Of a DNA stretch of 64,000 nucleotides, positions 46,069 through 54,287 are shown piece after piece; positions within the stretch are counted from its first letter, which is position 1; each line of letters opens with the position of its first letter. Below the pieces are notes generated by a model. That model ran no database searches and was not told where the DNA came from. It saw only the letters and a program-made list of their open reading frames with translations. The translations under genes were made by a program, and so were the position numbers. The stretch is taken from contig NZ_CP007410.1 of the NCBI RefSeq assembly GCF_000585995.1, positions 3,871,430 to 3,935,429 on the forward strand, written 5' to 3'. This DNA comes from Pseudomonas brassicacearum (lineage in GTDB: Bacteria > Pseudomonadota > Gammaproteobacteria > Pseudomonadales > Pseudomonadaceae).

Positions 46069-48978
46069 TCAGCGTTGCTCGGTACCCGGTGCACCGAGCG
46101 AAGTCGCGAGCAATGCTTCCAACCCCATCGGCTTGGCAAAATAATAACCTTGGGCCTGCCCTGCCCCCATCTCGCGCAGCAAGAGCAGCGTCGCTTCATC
46201 CTCGACGCCTTCGGCCACCACGCTCAGGTCCAGCGATTCGGCCATACGCACAATCGCCCGGACGATCGCGCGACTGCGGGAACTGGTGGTCAGCTCGAAG
46301 ATAAACGACTTGTCGATCTTCAAGCCGCTGAAACGGTATTGATGCACATAGCTCAGGGATGAAAATCCCGCGCCGAAGTCATCGAGCACCACTGACATGC
46401 CGTTGTCGGCCAATTGCTGCATGGTCAACCGGGCAATGGCTGGCTCAGCCACCAGCGCACCTTCGGTCAATTCCAGGCAGATTCGCGATGGCGCGACGTT
46501 GTACCGGGCCAACAGCGCAAGCACATCCTCGGCGAAGTCCGGGCGCGCCATGCTGTAGCTGGAACAATTGACATGCACCGGCGGCCAATTGGCGTGCTGG
46601 GGCTCTGCGAGGATCACCGCGATGCTGGTGAGCATGTACAAATCCAGCCGACCGATCAGGCGCAACCCCTCGACATCCGGCAAAAACTGGCCTGGGGCGA
46701 TGATCCGGCCGCCCGGCTGATGCCAACGGATCAGCGCTTCAAGGGCCAACAGCTCACCGGTTTCGACGCTGACAATCGGCTGGAAATACGGCAGCAGCTC
46801 GTCAGTGCGCTTGAGCGCATTGCGCAACGCCCCTTCGCGCTCGACCTGGTCAGAGACTTCACGGCGCACCTCCTGGTTGAACACCGCGTAGCTGTCGCGC
46901 CCGGCACTCTTGACCCGGTACATCGCCGCATCGGCATCGCGCAACAAATCGGCGGGAACCAGGTGGAACTGCGTGTCGGCGCTGACAATGCCGATACTGC
47001 AGGACGAAAAAACCTCATGGCCATTGATGAAAAACGGCAGGTCAAACACCGCCAGGATCCGTTCGGCGATCTCGATCACCACATCCAGCGACGCCTCGGG
47101 AGCCAGCACCGAAAACTCATCGCCCCCCAGGCGGGCCAGCATGTCGGAGTCGCGCAGACAACTGCGCAAACGCTGGGCCGCCTGCATCAACAACAGGTCG
47201 CCAAAATGGTGGCCGAAGCTGTCATTGACCCTCTTGAAACGGTCGAGGTCGATGAACATCACCGTCAGTTGCGCGCCTTCCCGCTCGAACCGCGACCAGG
47301 CCAGGTTGAGGCGCTGTTGCAGGTAGGTACGATTTGGCAGCCCGGTCAGCGCATCGTGGGCGTTTTCGTGTTGCAACTTGGCGTTGGCGTGATCGAGCTC
47401 GCGGGTGCGGTCCTGCACCCTCGCTTCGAGCTTGAGGTTGGCGGCATGGATCGCTTCTGCGGCCGTGCGTCGCGACAACGCGGTGTCGATGTGCCGTGAC
47501 ACGAACGTCAGCAGTTCCTGATCGCGCAGGGTATAGCGCACCTGCGAGGTATAGCTTTGCACCGCCAACACACCACGTACTACATCGCCATCGAACAACG
47601 GAATGCCCAGCCAGGAATGGAATCGGACGGACTCGTAGGACATTTCGAGCTCACCCTGCGCTGCCAAGCGATCCGCGTCCTCGGGGTCGATCAGGCAAGG
47701 TCGACGCTGACGAATAACATACTCGGTCAAGCCCCGGCAGCCACGCCGCGCCGCCGGGTGGGTTATTTCCCGCTCATCGACATAGTAGGGAAAGGTCACT
47801 TCACCGATCGTGTCGTCGAACAGCGCGATGTAGAAGTTCTGCGCGGACAGCAGGTCACCGACGATACCGTGCAAGGTTTGAAACAACTCAGCCATGTCCC
47901 CGGGCTGGCTCGACAGTTCCGCAATCTGGAACAGCGCGCTCTGCAGATGCTCGGCGCGCTCGCGGTCCGCCACTTCCTGGCGCAATGCGTCGTTGACTGC
48001 CGAAAGCTCCAGGGTGCGACGCCTCACCGTCTCTTCCATGCCCTCCCGGTTCAGAATCCGGTCCAGCGCCATGGCCACGTGACGGACCACCACCAAAAAC
48101 AGCGCGCGGTCTTCGGCGCTGTAGGTTCGCGCAACGTCGTAGACCTGCATGGCGAGCATGCCAAACACCTCATCCGAGGCATTTTTCAACGGCGCGCCCA
48201 TCCAGAACTCCGGGCGATCACCCACGCAGTAGAAACGGCCCTCGTCCTGGGCCGCGCGAATACCGGCGGCGTCGATCAGCAATGGCTGGCCGCTGGTCAA
48301 CACCTGGCCGGTCAATGACAGGTGCGAAGGGTCAAGGTATTCGTAGTGTTGGGACTCCACCGCATCCACATCGATGATGTCGACGTAATACGGATAGTCA
48401 ATCTTGCCGCTGCGCGGGTCATACAACGCCAGATAGAAATTCTCGGCGTCGATCAGGCTGGCGAGCAACTGATGAACGCCCACCAGAAATACAGACCGAT
48501 CACGGGTCGAGCTGGCCAGATAGGTAATCTCATACAACACACGCTGAGTGATCTGGGCCCGGGCAAGGGTATCGGTCTGTACCCGAATGCCCAGGCGCTG
48601 GGCAAACTCGGCGAGCGCCGGTTCCCCGGCTTCGTCGACGGGCGCCAATAGCCAACCCAGCACACTTTCGCCTTTGCCGGTCGGCCAACGGTGCAGCTGC
48701 CAGGTCTGGCAGAAGGCTTCAAACTCTCCATTGGCAACGCTTGACGGCCATTGCACCCCAGCGTCGCCTTGCCCGACCAAATGCATTTGTTCGCCGGCGC
48801 GATAAACCGCCCACTGGGTGGTGTGAGCCCAGTGACGCGCCGAGTCGAGCAGTTGTTCAATCGTGTCTTCGTCGCCCGCGTACGCCATGCCGAAAGCATC
48901 CGAGTTTTCTTTCTGGTGAGATGTGGCAGTGTAATCGTTGAATTGCCGCGGGGGATCGCTCAATGGACGAAGACTCAT
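46069..48978 (-). CDS. Cytoplasmic GAF-GAF-GGDEF-EAL protein
   Basis: A 969-residue c-di-GMP enzyme. The first ~150 residues are unassigned, followed by two GAF domains (about 160-315 and 345-500, each with YYVD and W(L/M)GxPL motifs), a short coiled coil, GGDEF (motif at 618-622, intact) and EAL (EAL at 747-749; LDDFGAGFSS later, intact). No transmembrane segment. Both catalytic centres look complete. The start at 48978 follows AGGGAG; upstream ATG 49029 is less well supported. It converges on the LysE gene with a 12-bp gap. Confidence 0.9.
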   Translation of the reverse strand: MSLRPLSDPPRQFNDYTATSHQKENSDAFGMAYAGDEDTIEQLLDSARHWAHTTQWAVYRAGEQMHLVGQGDAGVQWPSSVANGEFEAFCQTWQLHRWPTGKGESVLGWLLAPVDEAGEPALAEFAQRLGIRVQTDTLARAQITQRVLYEITYLASSTRDRSVFLVGVHQLLASLIDAENFYLALYDPRSGKIDYPYYVDIIDVDAVESQHYEYLDPSHLSLTGQVLTSGQPLLIDAAGIRAAQDEGRFYCVGDRPEFWMGAPLKNASDEVFGMLAMQVYDVARTYSAEDRALFLVVVRHVAMALDRILNREGMEETVRRRTLELSAVNDALRQEVADRERAEHLQSALFQIAELSSQPGDMAELFQTLHGIVGDLLSAQNFYIALFDDTIGEVTFPYYVDEREITHPAARRGCRGLTEYVIRQRRPCLIDPEDADRLAAQGELEMSYESVRFHSWLGIPLFDGDVVRGVLAVQSYTSQVRYTLRDQELLTFVSRHIDTALSRRTAAEAIHAANLKLEARVQDRTRELDHANAKLQHENAHDALTGLPNRTYLQQRLNLAWSRFEREGAQLTVMFIDLDRFKRVNDSFGHHFGDLLLMQAAQRLRSCLRDSDMLARLGGDEFSVLAPEASLDVVIEIAERILAVFDLPFFINGHEVFSSCSIGIVSADTQFHLVPADLLRDADAAMYRVKSAGRDSYAVFNQEVRREVSDQVEREGALRNALKRTDELLPYFQPIVSVETGELLALEALIRWHQPGGRIIAPGQFLPDVEGLRLIGRLDLYMLTSIAVILAEPQHANWPPVHVNCSSYSMARPDFAEDVLALLARYNVAPSRICLELTEGALVAEPAIARLTMQQLADNGMSVVLDDFGAGFSSLSYVHQYRFSGLKIDKSFIFELTTSSRSRAIVRAIVRMAESLDLSVVAEGVEDEATLLLLREMGAGQAQGYYFAKPMGLEALLATSLGAPGTEQR

Positions 48979-49216
48979 CAGCGCTCCCTGAGCCAGAAGT
49001 GGCGAAATTGACTGACAGATTGCCAACAATGTGCCAGGGAGCCTTCGGTGTAAAGGCTCTAGTGTGCTGTCTCACAAATAAAGCGCCTCATGCCTGTGAG
49101 GCCATCGCCGCTCGGGCCCGTTGTATCTTGTTCGAAATATCTTCCCCCTTGTCTCTTTTACCCCAGGCGAATGAATGCCTGCTTCTACAGAAACACTGAG
49201 CTGAGAGGCTTGCTCA

Positions 49217-49822
49217 TCAGAACACAGAAAAAGCGACTAACAGCATTTTCTTCACAATCTGCGGATCCTCACCACGAGATATCTGTGACGCAGCATTACT
49301 TAACTGCGCATCGATATAGACAGATGCAAATTCTGATGACATATCTGCAGAAAACTCACCTTTGGCCTTTGAACGCTCCACCCACTTACTGTAAGCAGTT
49401 AATGCTTGCTCCTGAATGAAATCGATTTGTGCCCGTGTTGCTTCACCCAAGTGCATGCGTGATTCGCGCATCTTTATCAAAAGACATCCTTTTGGGATCT
49501 GTTGATCATCACTCACTGAGGTGGCAAATGACACCAGGTTGTCAAGCGTCTCTTGAAACGGCATTTCTGTGTTTAACATCTGCAGCACAGAATCCAGTAC
49601 CTGCTCTTGATATTTAAGAATAACGGCTTTCATCAAGCCATCTTCATTCCAAAATTCACGATAAAGACCTGGCTTCGATATATCACATCTTCTGCAAATT
49701 TCATTAAGGGATAAGCTGCGTACGCCCTCTTTCCAATAGGCTTCCATTGCCACATCCAAAACGTGATCACGGTCTAGGGTCTTAGGTCGTCCCCTTGAAG
49801 GTTTTGTTGGGTTTAAGCTCAT
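49217..49822 (-). CDS. TetR-family regulator
   Basis: A 201-residue regulator with an N-terminal helix-turn-helix (GRPKTLDRDHVLDVAMEAYWKEGVRSLSLNEICRRCDISKPGLYREFWNEDGL) and a TetR_C-type ligand domain. It is divergent from the SDR at 49916; two matching dyads lie between them, one of them 4 bp before its own start, so it likely represses both. GC content is lower than in the surrounding genes. Confidence 0.87.
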   Translation of the reverse strand: MSLNPTKPSRGRPKTLDRDHVLDVAMEAYWKEGVRSLSLNEICRRCDISKPGLYREFWNEDGLMKAVILKYQEQVLDSVLQMLNTEMPFQETLDNLVSFATSVSDDQQIPKGCLLIKMRESRMHLGEATRAQIDFIQEQALTAYSKWVERSKAKGEFSADMSSEFASVYIDAQLSNAASQISRGEDPQIVKKMLLVAFSVF

Positions 49823-49825
49823 TTT

Positions 49826-49887
49826 GTACCGCCCGGTATTTTAAATTGACACGCGATGCCCCTGCCCCTTATTGTACCGACCGGTAC
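49826..49887. promoter_or_regulatory. Two TetR operator dyads
   Basis: GTACCGCCCGGTAT (49826-49839) and GTACCGACCGGTAC (49874-49887) share the dyad GTACCG-N2-CGGTA[CT] and flank the divergent start region, 48 bp apart. The first touches the TetR gene start and the second lies 29 bp before the SDR start. The layout is typical of TetR autoregulation plus control of the divergent gene. Confidence 0.75.
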
Positions 49888-49915
49888 TTAATTGACAACC
49901 CAGCAGGAAAGAGAA

Positions 49916-50797
49916 ATGAGCCAAGCACAAAAAAACGTCATCATCACTGGTAGCAGCAGTGGATTTGGCCTGAAGGCAGTGAAAGCCTTTGCGGACAAGG
50001 GCTACCGAGTGTTCGCCACCATGCGCGGCACAGAAGGCAAGAACGCCGCAGTCAAGACCGAGCTGGAGGCGTATAGCAACCTCGTCCATGTCGTTGATAT
50101 GGATGTCACCAGCGACGAATCCGTCAAAACAGCCATTGCTGGTGTGCTGGCTAAAGCGGGCCAGATTGATATTTTGATTAACAATGCGGGCGTAATGTAC
50201 CTTGGTATTACGGAGGCATTTAGCATTGCCCAAGCCAGGGAGCAGATGGAAACCAACTACTATGGCGCCATGCGCATTATACAGGCCGTCTTGCCTGCTA
50301 TGCGGGAAGCCAAGTCCGGACTGATCATCAACACCTCATCAATGGTCGGCCAGATTTCGGCGCCGTACTTCTCTACATACGCCGCCACCAAGCATGCTTT
50401 GGAAGGCTACGTCCAAGGCTTACGTTACGAAGTGGCGCCCTTCGGTATTGACGTTGCCATCGTGCAACCAGGCCCGTTCCCTACAGGCCTGAGTGCGGGA
50501 GGGCAAGCGCCTTCCCGTCTTGACGTACTGGAGAGCTATGGTGACTTGGCCAAGATACCTGCCGCCATGTTCACAGAATTCGCGAAATTCATGCAGTCTG
50601 ACCAGGCACCCGATCCACAGTTGGTCGTCGATACTTATTTAGCGCTAGCAGATATGCCTGCTGGCAAACGCCCTACACGTACAGCGGTCGGCATGGTTTG
50701 GGGGGTTGATGAAATTAACGCTGCCAAGCAACCCATTCAAGACCGTGTTTTAAAAGAAATGCAACTAGAGGATATTTTAGGCGGCGCTGACGCGTAA
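49916..50797 (+). CDS. Short-chain dehydrogenase/reductase
   Basis: A 293-residue SDR. Nucleotide-binding ITGSSSGFG, NNAGVMYLG, catalytic Ser in NTSSMVGQ and YAATKHALEGY (Tyr, Lys). The start at 49916 follows GGAAAGAG. It is probably controlled by the divergent TetR protein and followed 112 bp later by a MAPEG gene. The trio has lower GC than its neighbours and may have been acquired together. Substrate unknown. Confidence 0.87.
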   Translation: MSQAQKNVIITGSSSGFGLKAVKAFADKGYRVFATMRGTEGKNAAVKTELEAYSNLVHVVDMDVTSDESVKTAIAGVLAKAGQIDILINNAGVMYLGITEAFSIAQAREQMETNYYGAMRIIQAVLPAMREAKSGLIINTSSMVGQISAPYFSTYAATKHALEGYVQGLRYEVAPFGIDVAIVQPGPFPTGLSAGGQAPSRLDVLESYGDLAKIPAAMFTEFAKFMQSDQAPDPQLVVDTYLALADMPAGKRPTRTAVGMVWGVDEINAAKQPIQDRVLKEMQLEDILGGADA

Positions 50798-50909
50798 CTT
50801 CCAGTAACAGGGCAAACTATTTTTTGCCCTGCCTCAGCTATATCACAAACGCTTCGAAGCGAGCGACTTTAGCCACCAGCCAGGCCCCTCCTGGGACAGG
50901 GATCACATA

Positions 50910-51302
50910 ATGAAAGTTACACTTCTCTATAGCGGCCTACTTGCAATTTTGTTCATCGCACTGAGTGTTCGAGTAATTATTGGAAGAATAGGCCCTGGCA
51001 GTCCCAGTCTTGGCGATGGTGGTAATCCCGTCATGTTTCGGCGCATTAGAGGGCACGGCAATTTCGCTGAGTACGTTCCACTGGCGCTCGTGCTGATTGG
51101 TTTTCTAGAGTTAAGCGGCTCACCGCAATGGCAACTACACACACTCGGCTCAGTACTATTTTTTGGACGCATTCTGCATGGCTATGCCCTTTCGTTTACA
51201 AACGACAATCCATTTGGTCGTAACGTCGGCATTCTTGCATCTCTTTTAGTACTGTCTATCTCGGCAGTCCTTTGCATTTGTAGGTATTTTGGCTGGGCCT
51301 AA
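50910..51302 (+). CDS. MAPEG-family membrane protein
   Basis: A 130-residue protein with four predicted helices. It shows the family motif RRIRGHGNFAEYVPLALVLIGFLE and GRILHGYALS. MAPEG proteins include glutathione-dependent enzymes; the RxxxNxxE core appears as R-GHGNFAE. It follows the SDR gene, so a role in detoxification of an electrophile is possible. No further evidence for substrate. Confidence 0.85.
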   Translation: MKVTLLYSGLLAILFIALSVRVIIGRIGPGSPSLGDGGNPVMFRRIRGHGNFAEYVPLALVLIGFLELSGSPQWQLHTLGSVLFFGRILHGYALSFTNDNPFGRNVGILASLLVLSISAVLCICRYFGWA

Positions 51303-51390
51303 CTAAGTGCTCAACGCGATCAGACTGCAGTGGGGCTACGCTCGATAGCAATTGGGCGTCGCCTTCGATTCGAGCGAGCAGCGCTCGCCA

Positions 51391-53133
51391 TCACCCATTC
51401 CCAACCATCTGCCACAACGACGCCCCCACCCCGGTAATGCTCTCGCCGGCAATCAACCCCGCCGCCGCAGTGATGGCGAAGCGTTCTGTGAGACTCGGCC
51501 AGCGGCAGTTCACGACCCAAGTGAGCACGGCGCCCAAGGCCATCATCAGCGACACCGAGGCCGGCAAGACGAAGGCCAGGCCCAGGGCTGCGGTGCTTGG
51601 CAGGTAACGGGCGCGATGTTCAGGCAATAGGCTGTCGAGAATCCCTAGCAGCAAGCCGGCCACGCCGCCGATGAAAATCGCCCAGCGGATGCTCGCTGAC
51701 AATGAATCCAGCCCCTGGGTCAGGGTTTGCGCCACAGCTTTCCAGGTCGCGACCGCCGGGGCCGGCCACTCTTCGGTCAGCAGCATGGTTTGCGGGTCCG
51801 GAATCAGGGCCAGGTAGGCCAACACCCCGACGATGCTACCGACGAAAATGCCCAGTGTCTGGGCGATCAACTGCTTGCGTGGCGTGGCGCCTATCGCCCG
51901 GCCCACCTTGAAATCGTTCATCAAGTCCGTGCACTGCCCGGCCGAACCGCCGGCGGTGTTGGCGCTCATCAGGTTGATCGGCACCTGCCCCGGCGCGATG
52001 ATGCCGAAGCTCAACTGGGACAACTGTCCGATGGCGCCGATGGGCGGAATGCCCGTGGCGCCGACCACCCGGGCAGCCACGGCTGCCAGGCAGATCGCCA
52101 AGGGAATGGTCAATAAGGCCATCCACAGATTGATGCCGAACAACAGCGCTTGCAGGCTCACCACCAACACGATCGCCAAGGCGAAACCGGCAGCCGGCCC
52201 AGCCTTGGGCAGCGCCCAGATCACCCCACCGTCGGCCCTGGTGGACTGGTGCAAGGCCCACAAGCGAATCGCCAGGGAGGCCAGGGTCGAGCAGACCATC
52301 AGACTCACGCCCGGCCACAGCAGCCATTCCACCAGCGCAGCGAATTGCGGGCCGCTGCTGTCGGGCGGCAGCTGCACCAGGCCTTGCTCCAGCAGCCATG
52401 GCGCCAGCCCGCCCCACGCCAGCAAGGCGCCGAGCAGCAGGGTCAGGCCGACACGAATGCCGATGATCCCGCCGAAGCCCATTAACAGCAGCGAAGGGTC
52501 AGCGGTAAACGTCAGGCGCTCCAGATGAGGGGTCGGCGACCAGCGCGGGAAAGCCCACATGAAGGTATCGACCCACTTGACCAGCGCGGACAACAACGCG
52601 GCGCTGAGCAGCACCTTCAAGCGCGTCGCGGCTTCGCGACCGTGGTTGTAGATATGCAGCAGGGTTTCCAAGGTCGCCATCCCCTCGGGAAACTTCAGCG
52701 CCTTGTCATTGAGCAGCGAGGGCCGCAGGTACCAGGCGATCCAGATCCCGAGGAAGCTCACCGAAAAGACCCAGGCGATCATCGGGATGACGTCCAACTG
52801 TTGACCGGTCAGCAAGGTGTAGGCCGGGATAGGCGCGACCAGCCCACCGGAAATGATCGACGCGGCGGCGGAAGCCACGGTCTGGTTGATGTTGCTTTCG
52901 TGCAAGGTCCAGGGCAGTCCTGCACTCGAACGCTTGGCCAAGCCTTGCCAGAGGCCATAACCGATCAACAAGGCAATGATCGACATGTTGAACGACCAAC
53001 CGATCTTCAACCCAGCGTAGACATTGGAAGGTGTCAGCAGGATACCCAGCACGATTCCCGTGGTGACTGCGCGCAGGCTGAGCTCGCGTTCGACAGGAAG
53101 GCTCAGGGGAATCGATGGCGAGGTTTCAAGCAT
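51391..53133 (-). CDS. OPT-family oligopeptide transporter
   Basis: A 580-residue polytopic membrane protein. It has ELSLRAVTTGIVLGILLTPSNVYAGLKIGW at the N-terminus, KFPEGMATLETLL, and GGSAGQCTDLMNDFKVGRAIGATPRKQ in the middle, and GESITGVG near the end. These are OPT family features (peptides or metal-chelate substrates). Monocistronic; no partner gene seen. Confidence 0.88.
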   Translation of the reverse strand: MLETSPSIPLSLPVERELSLRAVTTGIVLGILLTPSNVYAGLKIGWSFNMSIIALLIGYGLWQGLAKRSSAGLPWTLHESNINQTVASAAASIISGGLVAPIPAYTLLTGQQLDVIPMIAWVFSVSFLGIWIAWYLRPSLLNDKALKFPEGMATLETLLHIYNHGREAATRLKVLLSAALLSALVKWVDTFMWAFPRWSPTPHLERLTFTADPSLLLMGFGGIIGIRVGLTLLLGALLAWGGLAPWLLEQGLVQLPPDSSGPQFAALVEWLLWPGVSLMVCSTLASLAIRLWALHQSTRADGGVIWALPKAGPAAGFALAIVLVVSLQALLFGINLWMALLTIPLAICLAAVAARVVGATGIPPIGAIGQLSQLSFGIIAPGQVPINLMSANTAGGSAGQCTDLMNDFKVGRAIGATPRKQLIAQTLGIFVGSIVGVLAYLALIPDPQTMLLTEEWPAPAVATWKAVAQTLTQGLDSLSASIRWAIFIGGVAGLLLGILDSLLPEHRARYLPSTAALGLAFVLPASVSLMMALGAVLTWVVNCRWPSLTERFAITAAAGLIAGESITGVGASLWQMVGNG

Positions 53134-53274
53134 GCGAATTCCTTATCGGCAATGAGACAGCGCGCTCACTCAACGGGGCGACCTAACAAGTGAACGCAGT
53201 ATTGGCCCAAGGTTCACATGGCAGAGGGGAACCGTTGCGAGCCTGGTGCCGTGCCCAAGGCCATTCACCGGCAT

Positions 53275-53307
53275 AAAAAAGCCCCGTAGCCGAATGGGGT
53301 ACGGGGC
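53275..53307 (-). terminator. Rho-independent terminator of the lipoprotein gene
   Basis: On the minus strand GCCCCGTA pairs with TACGGGGC around an 11-nt loop and is followed by six T residues. It lies 58 bp after the stop of the small lipoprotein gene. Confidence 0.85.
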
Positions 53308-53364
53308 AAGGAATTGGTTGGTTGCGGCCAACCAAAGGAGCACGGTAAGAAGCGTCGGCGGGAC

Positions 53365-53706
53365 TTAGATGCAATCCTGGGCGGCACGTCCAAAACTCGA
53401 AGGCAGGAGGCTCGAGGCCAGCAAATGCCGCTCGTAGATGAAGACTTTGCCGCCATTCCCGGCCTTGTAGGCCTCCAGCACGTTGTCCGCTGCGACTTTG
53501 CTCGGTACGACGATCCGGTAGCTACGCTGAGTCTGGGAGACCGTCGGGTTCAACTTGCCGTCCTGCAGTTTCGGTACGACGCATTCGGCATATTCGGCGG
53601 GGGTCTTGTGGGTCTGCAAGGTCAGTGTCGGATCGTTTGGCGCGGAGGCACAACCGGCGAGCAGCAAAGAGGCAAACGCCATGACAGGCACGAATAAAGG
53701 GCGCAT
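53365..53706 (-). CDS. Small hypothetical lipoprotein
   Basis: A 113-residue protein with signal sequence and lipobox LLLAGCAS (Cys acylation). The rest (QTHKTPAEYAECVVPKLQDGKLNPTVSQTQRSYRIVV...) is typical of a small family of Pseudomonas envelope proteins without assigned function. The start at 53706 has AGGA eight bases upstream; ATG 53715 is too close to it. A clear terminator follows. Confidence 0.75.
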   Translation of the reverse strand: MRPLFVPVMAFASLLLAGCASAPNDPTLTLQTHKTPAEYAECVVPKLQDGKLNPTVSQTQRSYRIVVPSKVAADNVLEAYKAGNGGKVFIYERHLLASSLLPSSFGRAAQDCI

Positions 53707-53841
53707 CAGTCTCATCCTGAAAATAAAAAGTTCGATTCATCTGACTAGGGAGCGGCGTCACGGGCTTGCCTTGTCAGCGCAATACCTTGAGCCGCGTGTT
53801 CGATGGGTGCGATTCTGCGGTGACGGCCCAGAAAGAAGAAC

Positions 53842-54180
53842 TTGCATTTCTTGATGGTCATTATTACTTCTAGCAATAGTTGCGCGCCGTGCAGATGGAC
53901 GCACACCCAATCACCACTGAAAAAGATTGCCGAGGCCTCTTCCTTGAGAACTTTTGACCTGATCCGCGACGCGGTCTTGCCCGACTTTCGTGATCGAGTG
54001 GCGGAGTACCTGATCCAGTACGAAACGGTGCTGCTGTCCGAAAACGCAACCGACCCGGAGCTTATCCGGGACACCGCCCACCAGTTGCGCGGCTATCTGC
54101 GCGGGTTGAACACCACCCGGGTATTGGGCATGGCGGATTGGGAGGAGCTGGACAGGCGAGTGGTGAACACGTGGCTGTAG
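53842..54180 (+). CDS. Hypothetical protein with Hpt-like helix
   Basis: A 112-residue frame. The C-terminal half reads TAHQLRGYLRGLNTTRVLGMADWEELDRRV, similar to the phospho-accepting helix of Hpt domains (HxLxG). The first 30 residues are poorly coding and the true start may be further in (around the TTG at 53941). It could be a short phosphotransfer protein or a decayed gene. The family is not recognised with confidence. Confidence 0.4.
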   Translation: MHFLMVIITSSNSCAPCRWTHTQSPLKKIAEASSLRTFDLIRDAVLPDFRDRVAEYLIQYETVLLSENATDPELIRDTAHQLRGYLRGLNTTRVLGMADWEELDRRVVNTWL

Positions 54181-54287
54181 GGCACGATCAACCAAGGGTG
54201 TCGACGCTGAGCAGCGAAATCCTGCTCTGAACAAAGCAGGCCATGTGGCAGTCGGAACAACAGACCTTCGGCAAAGAAACCTGGCCC

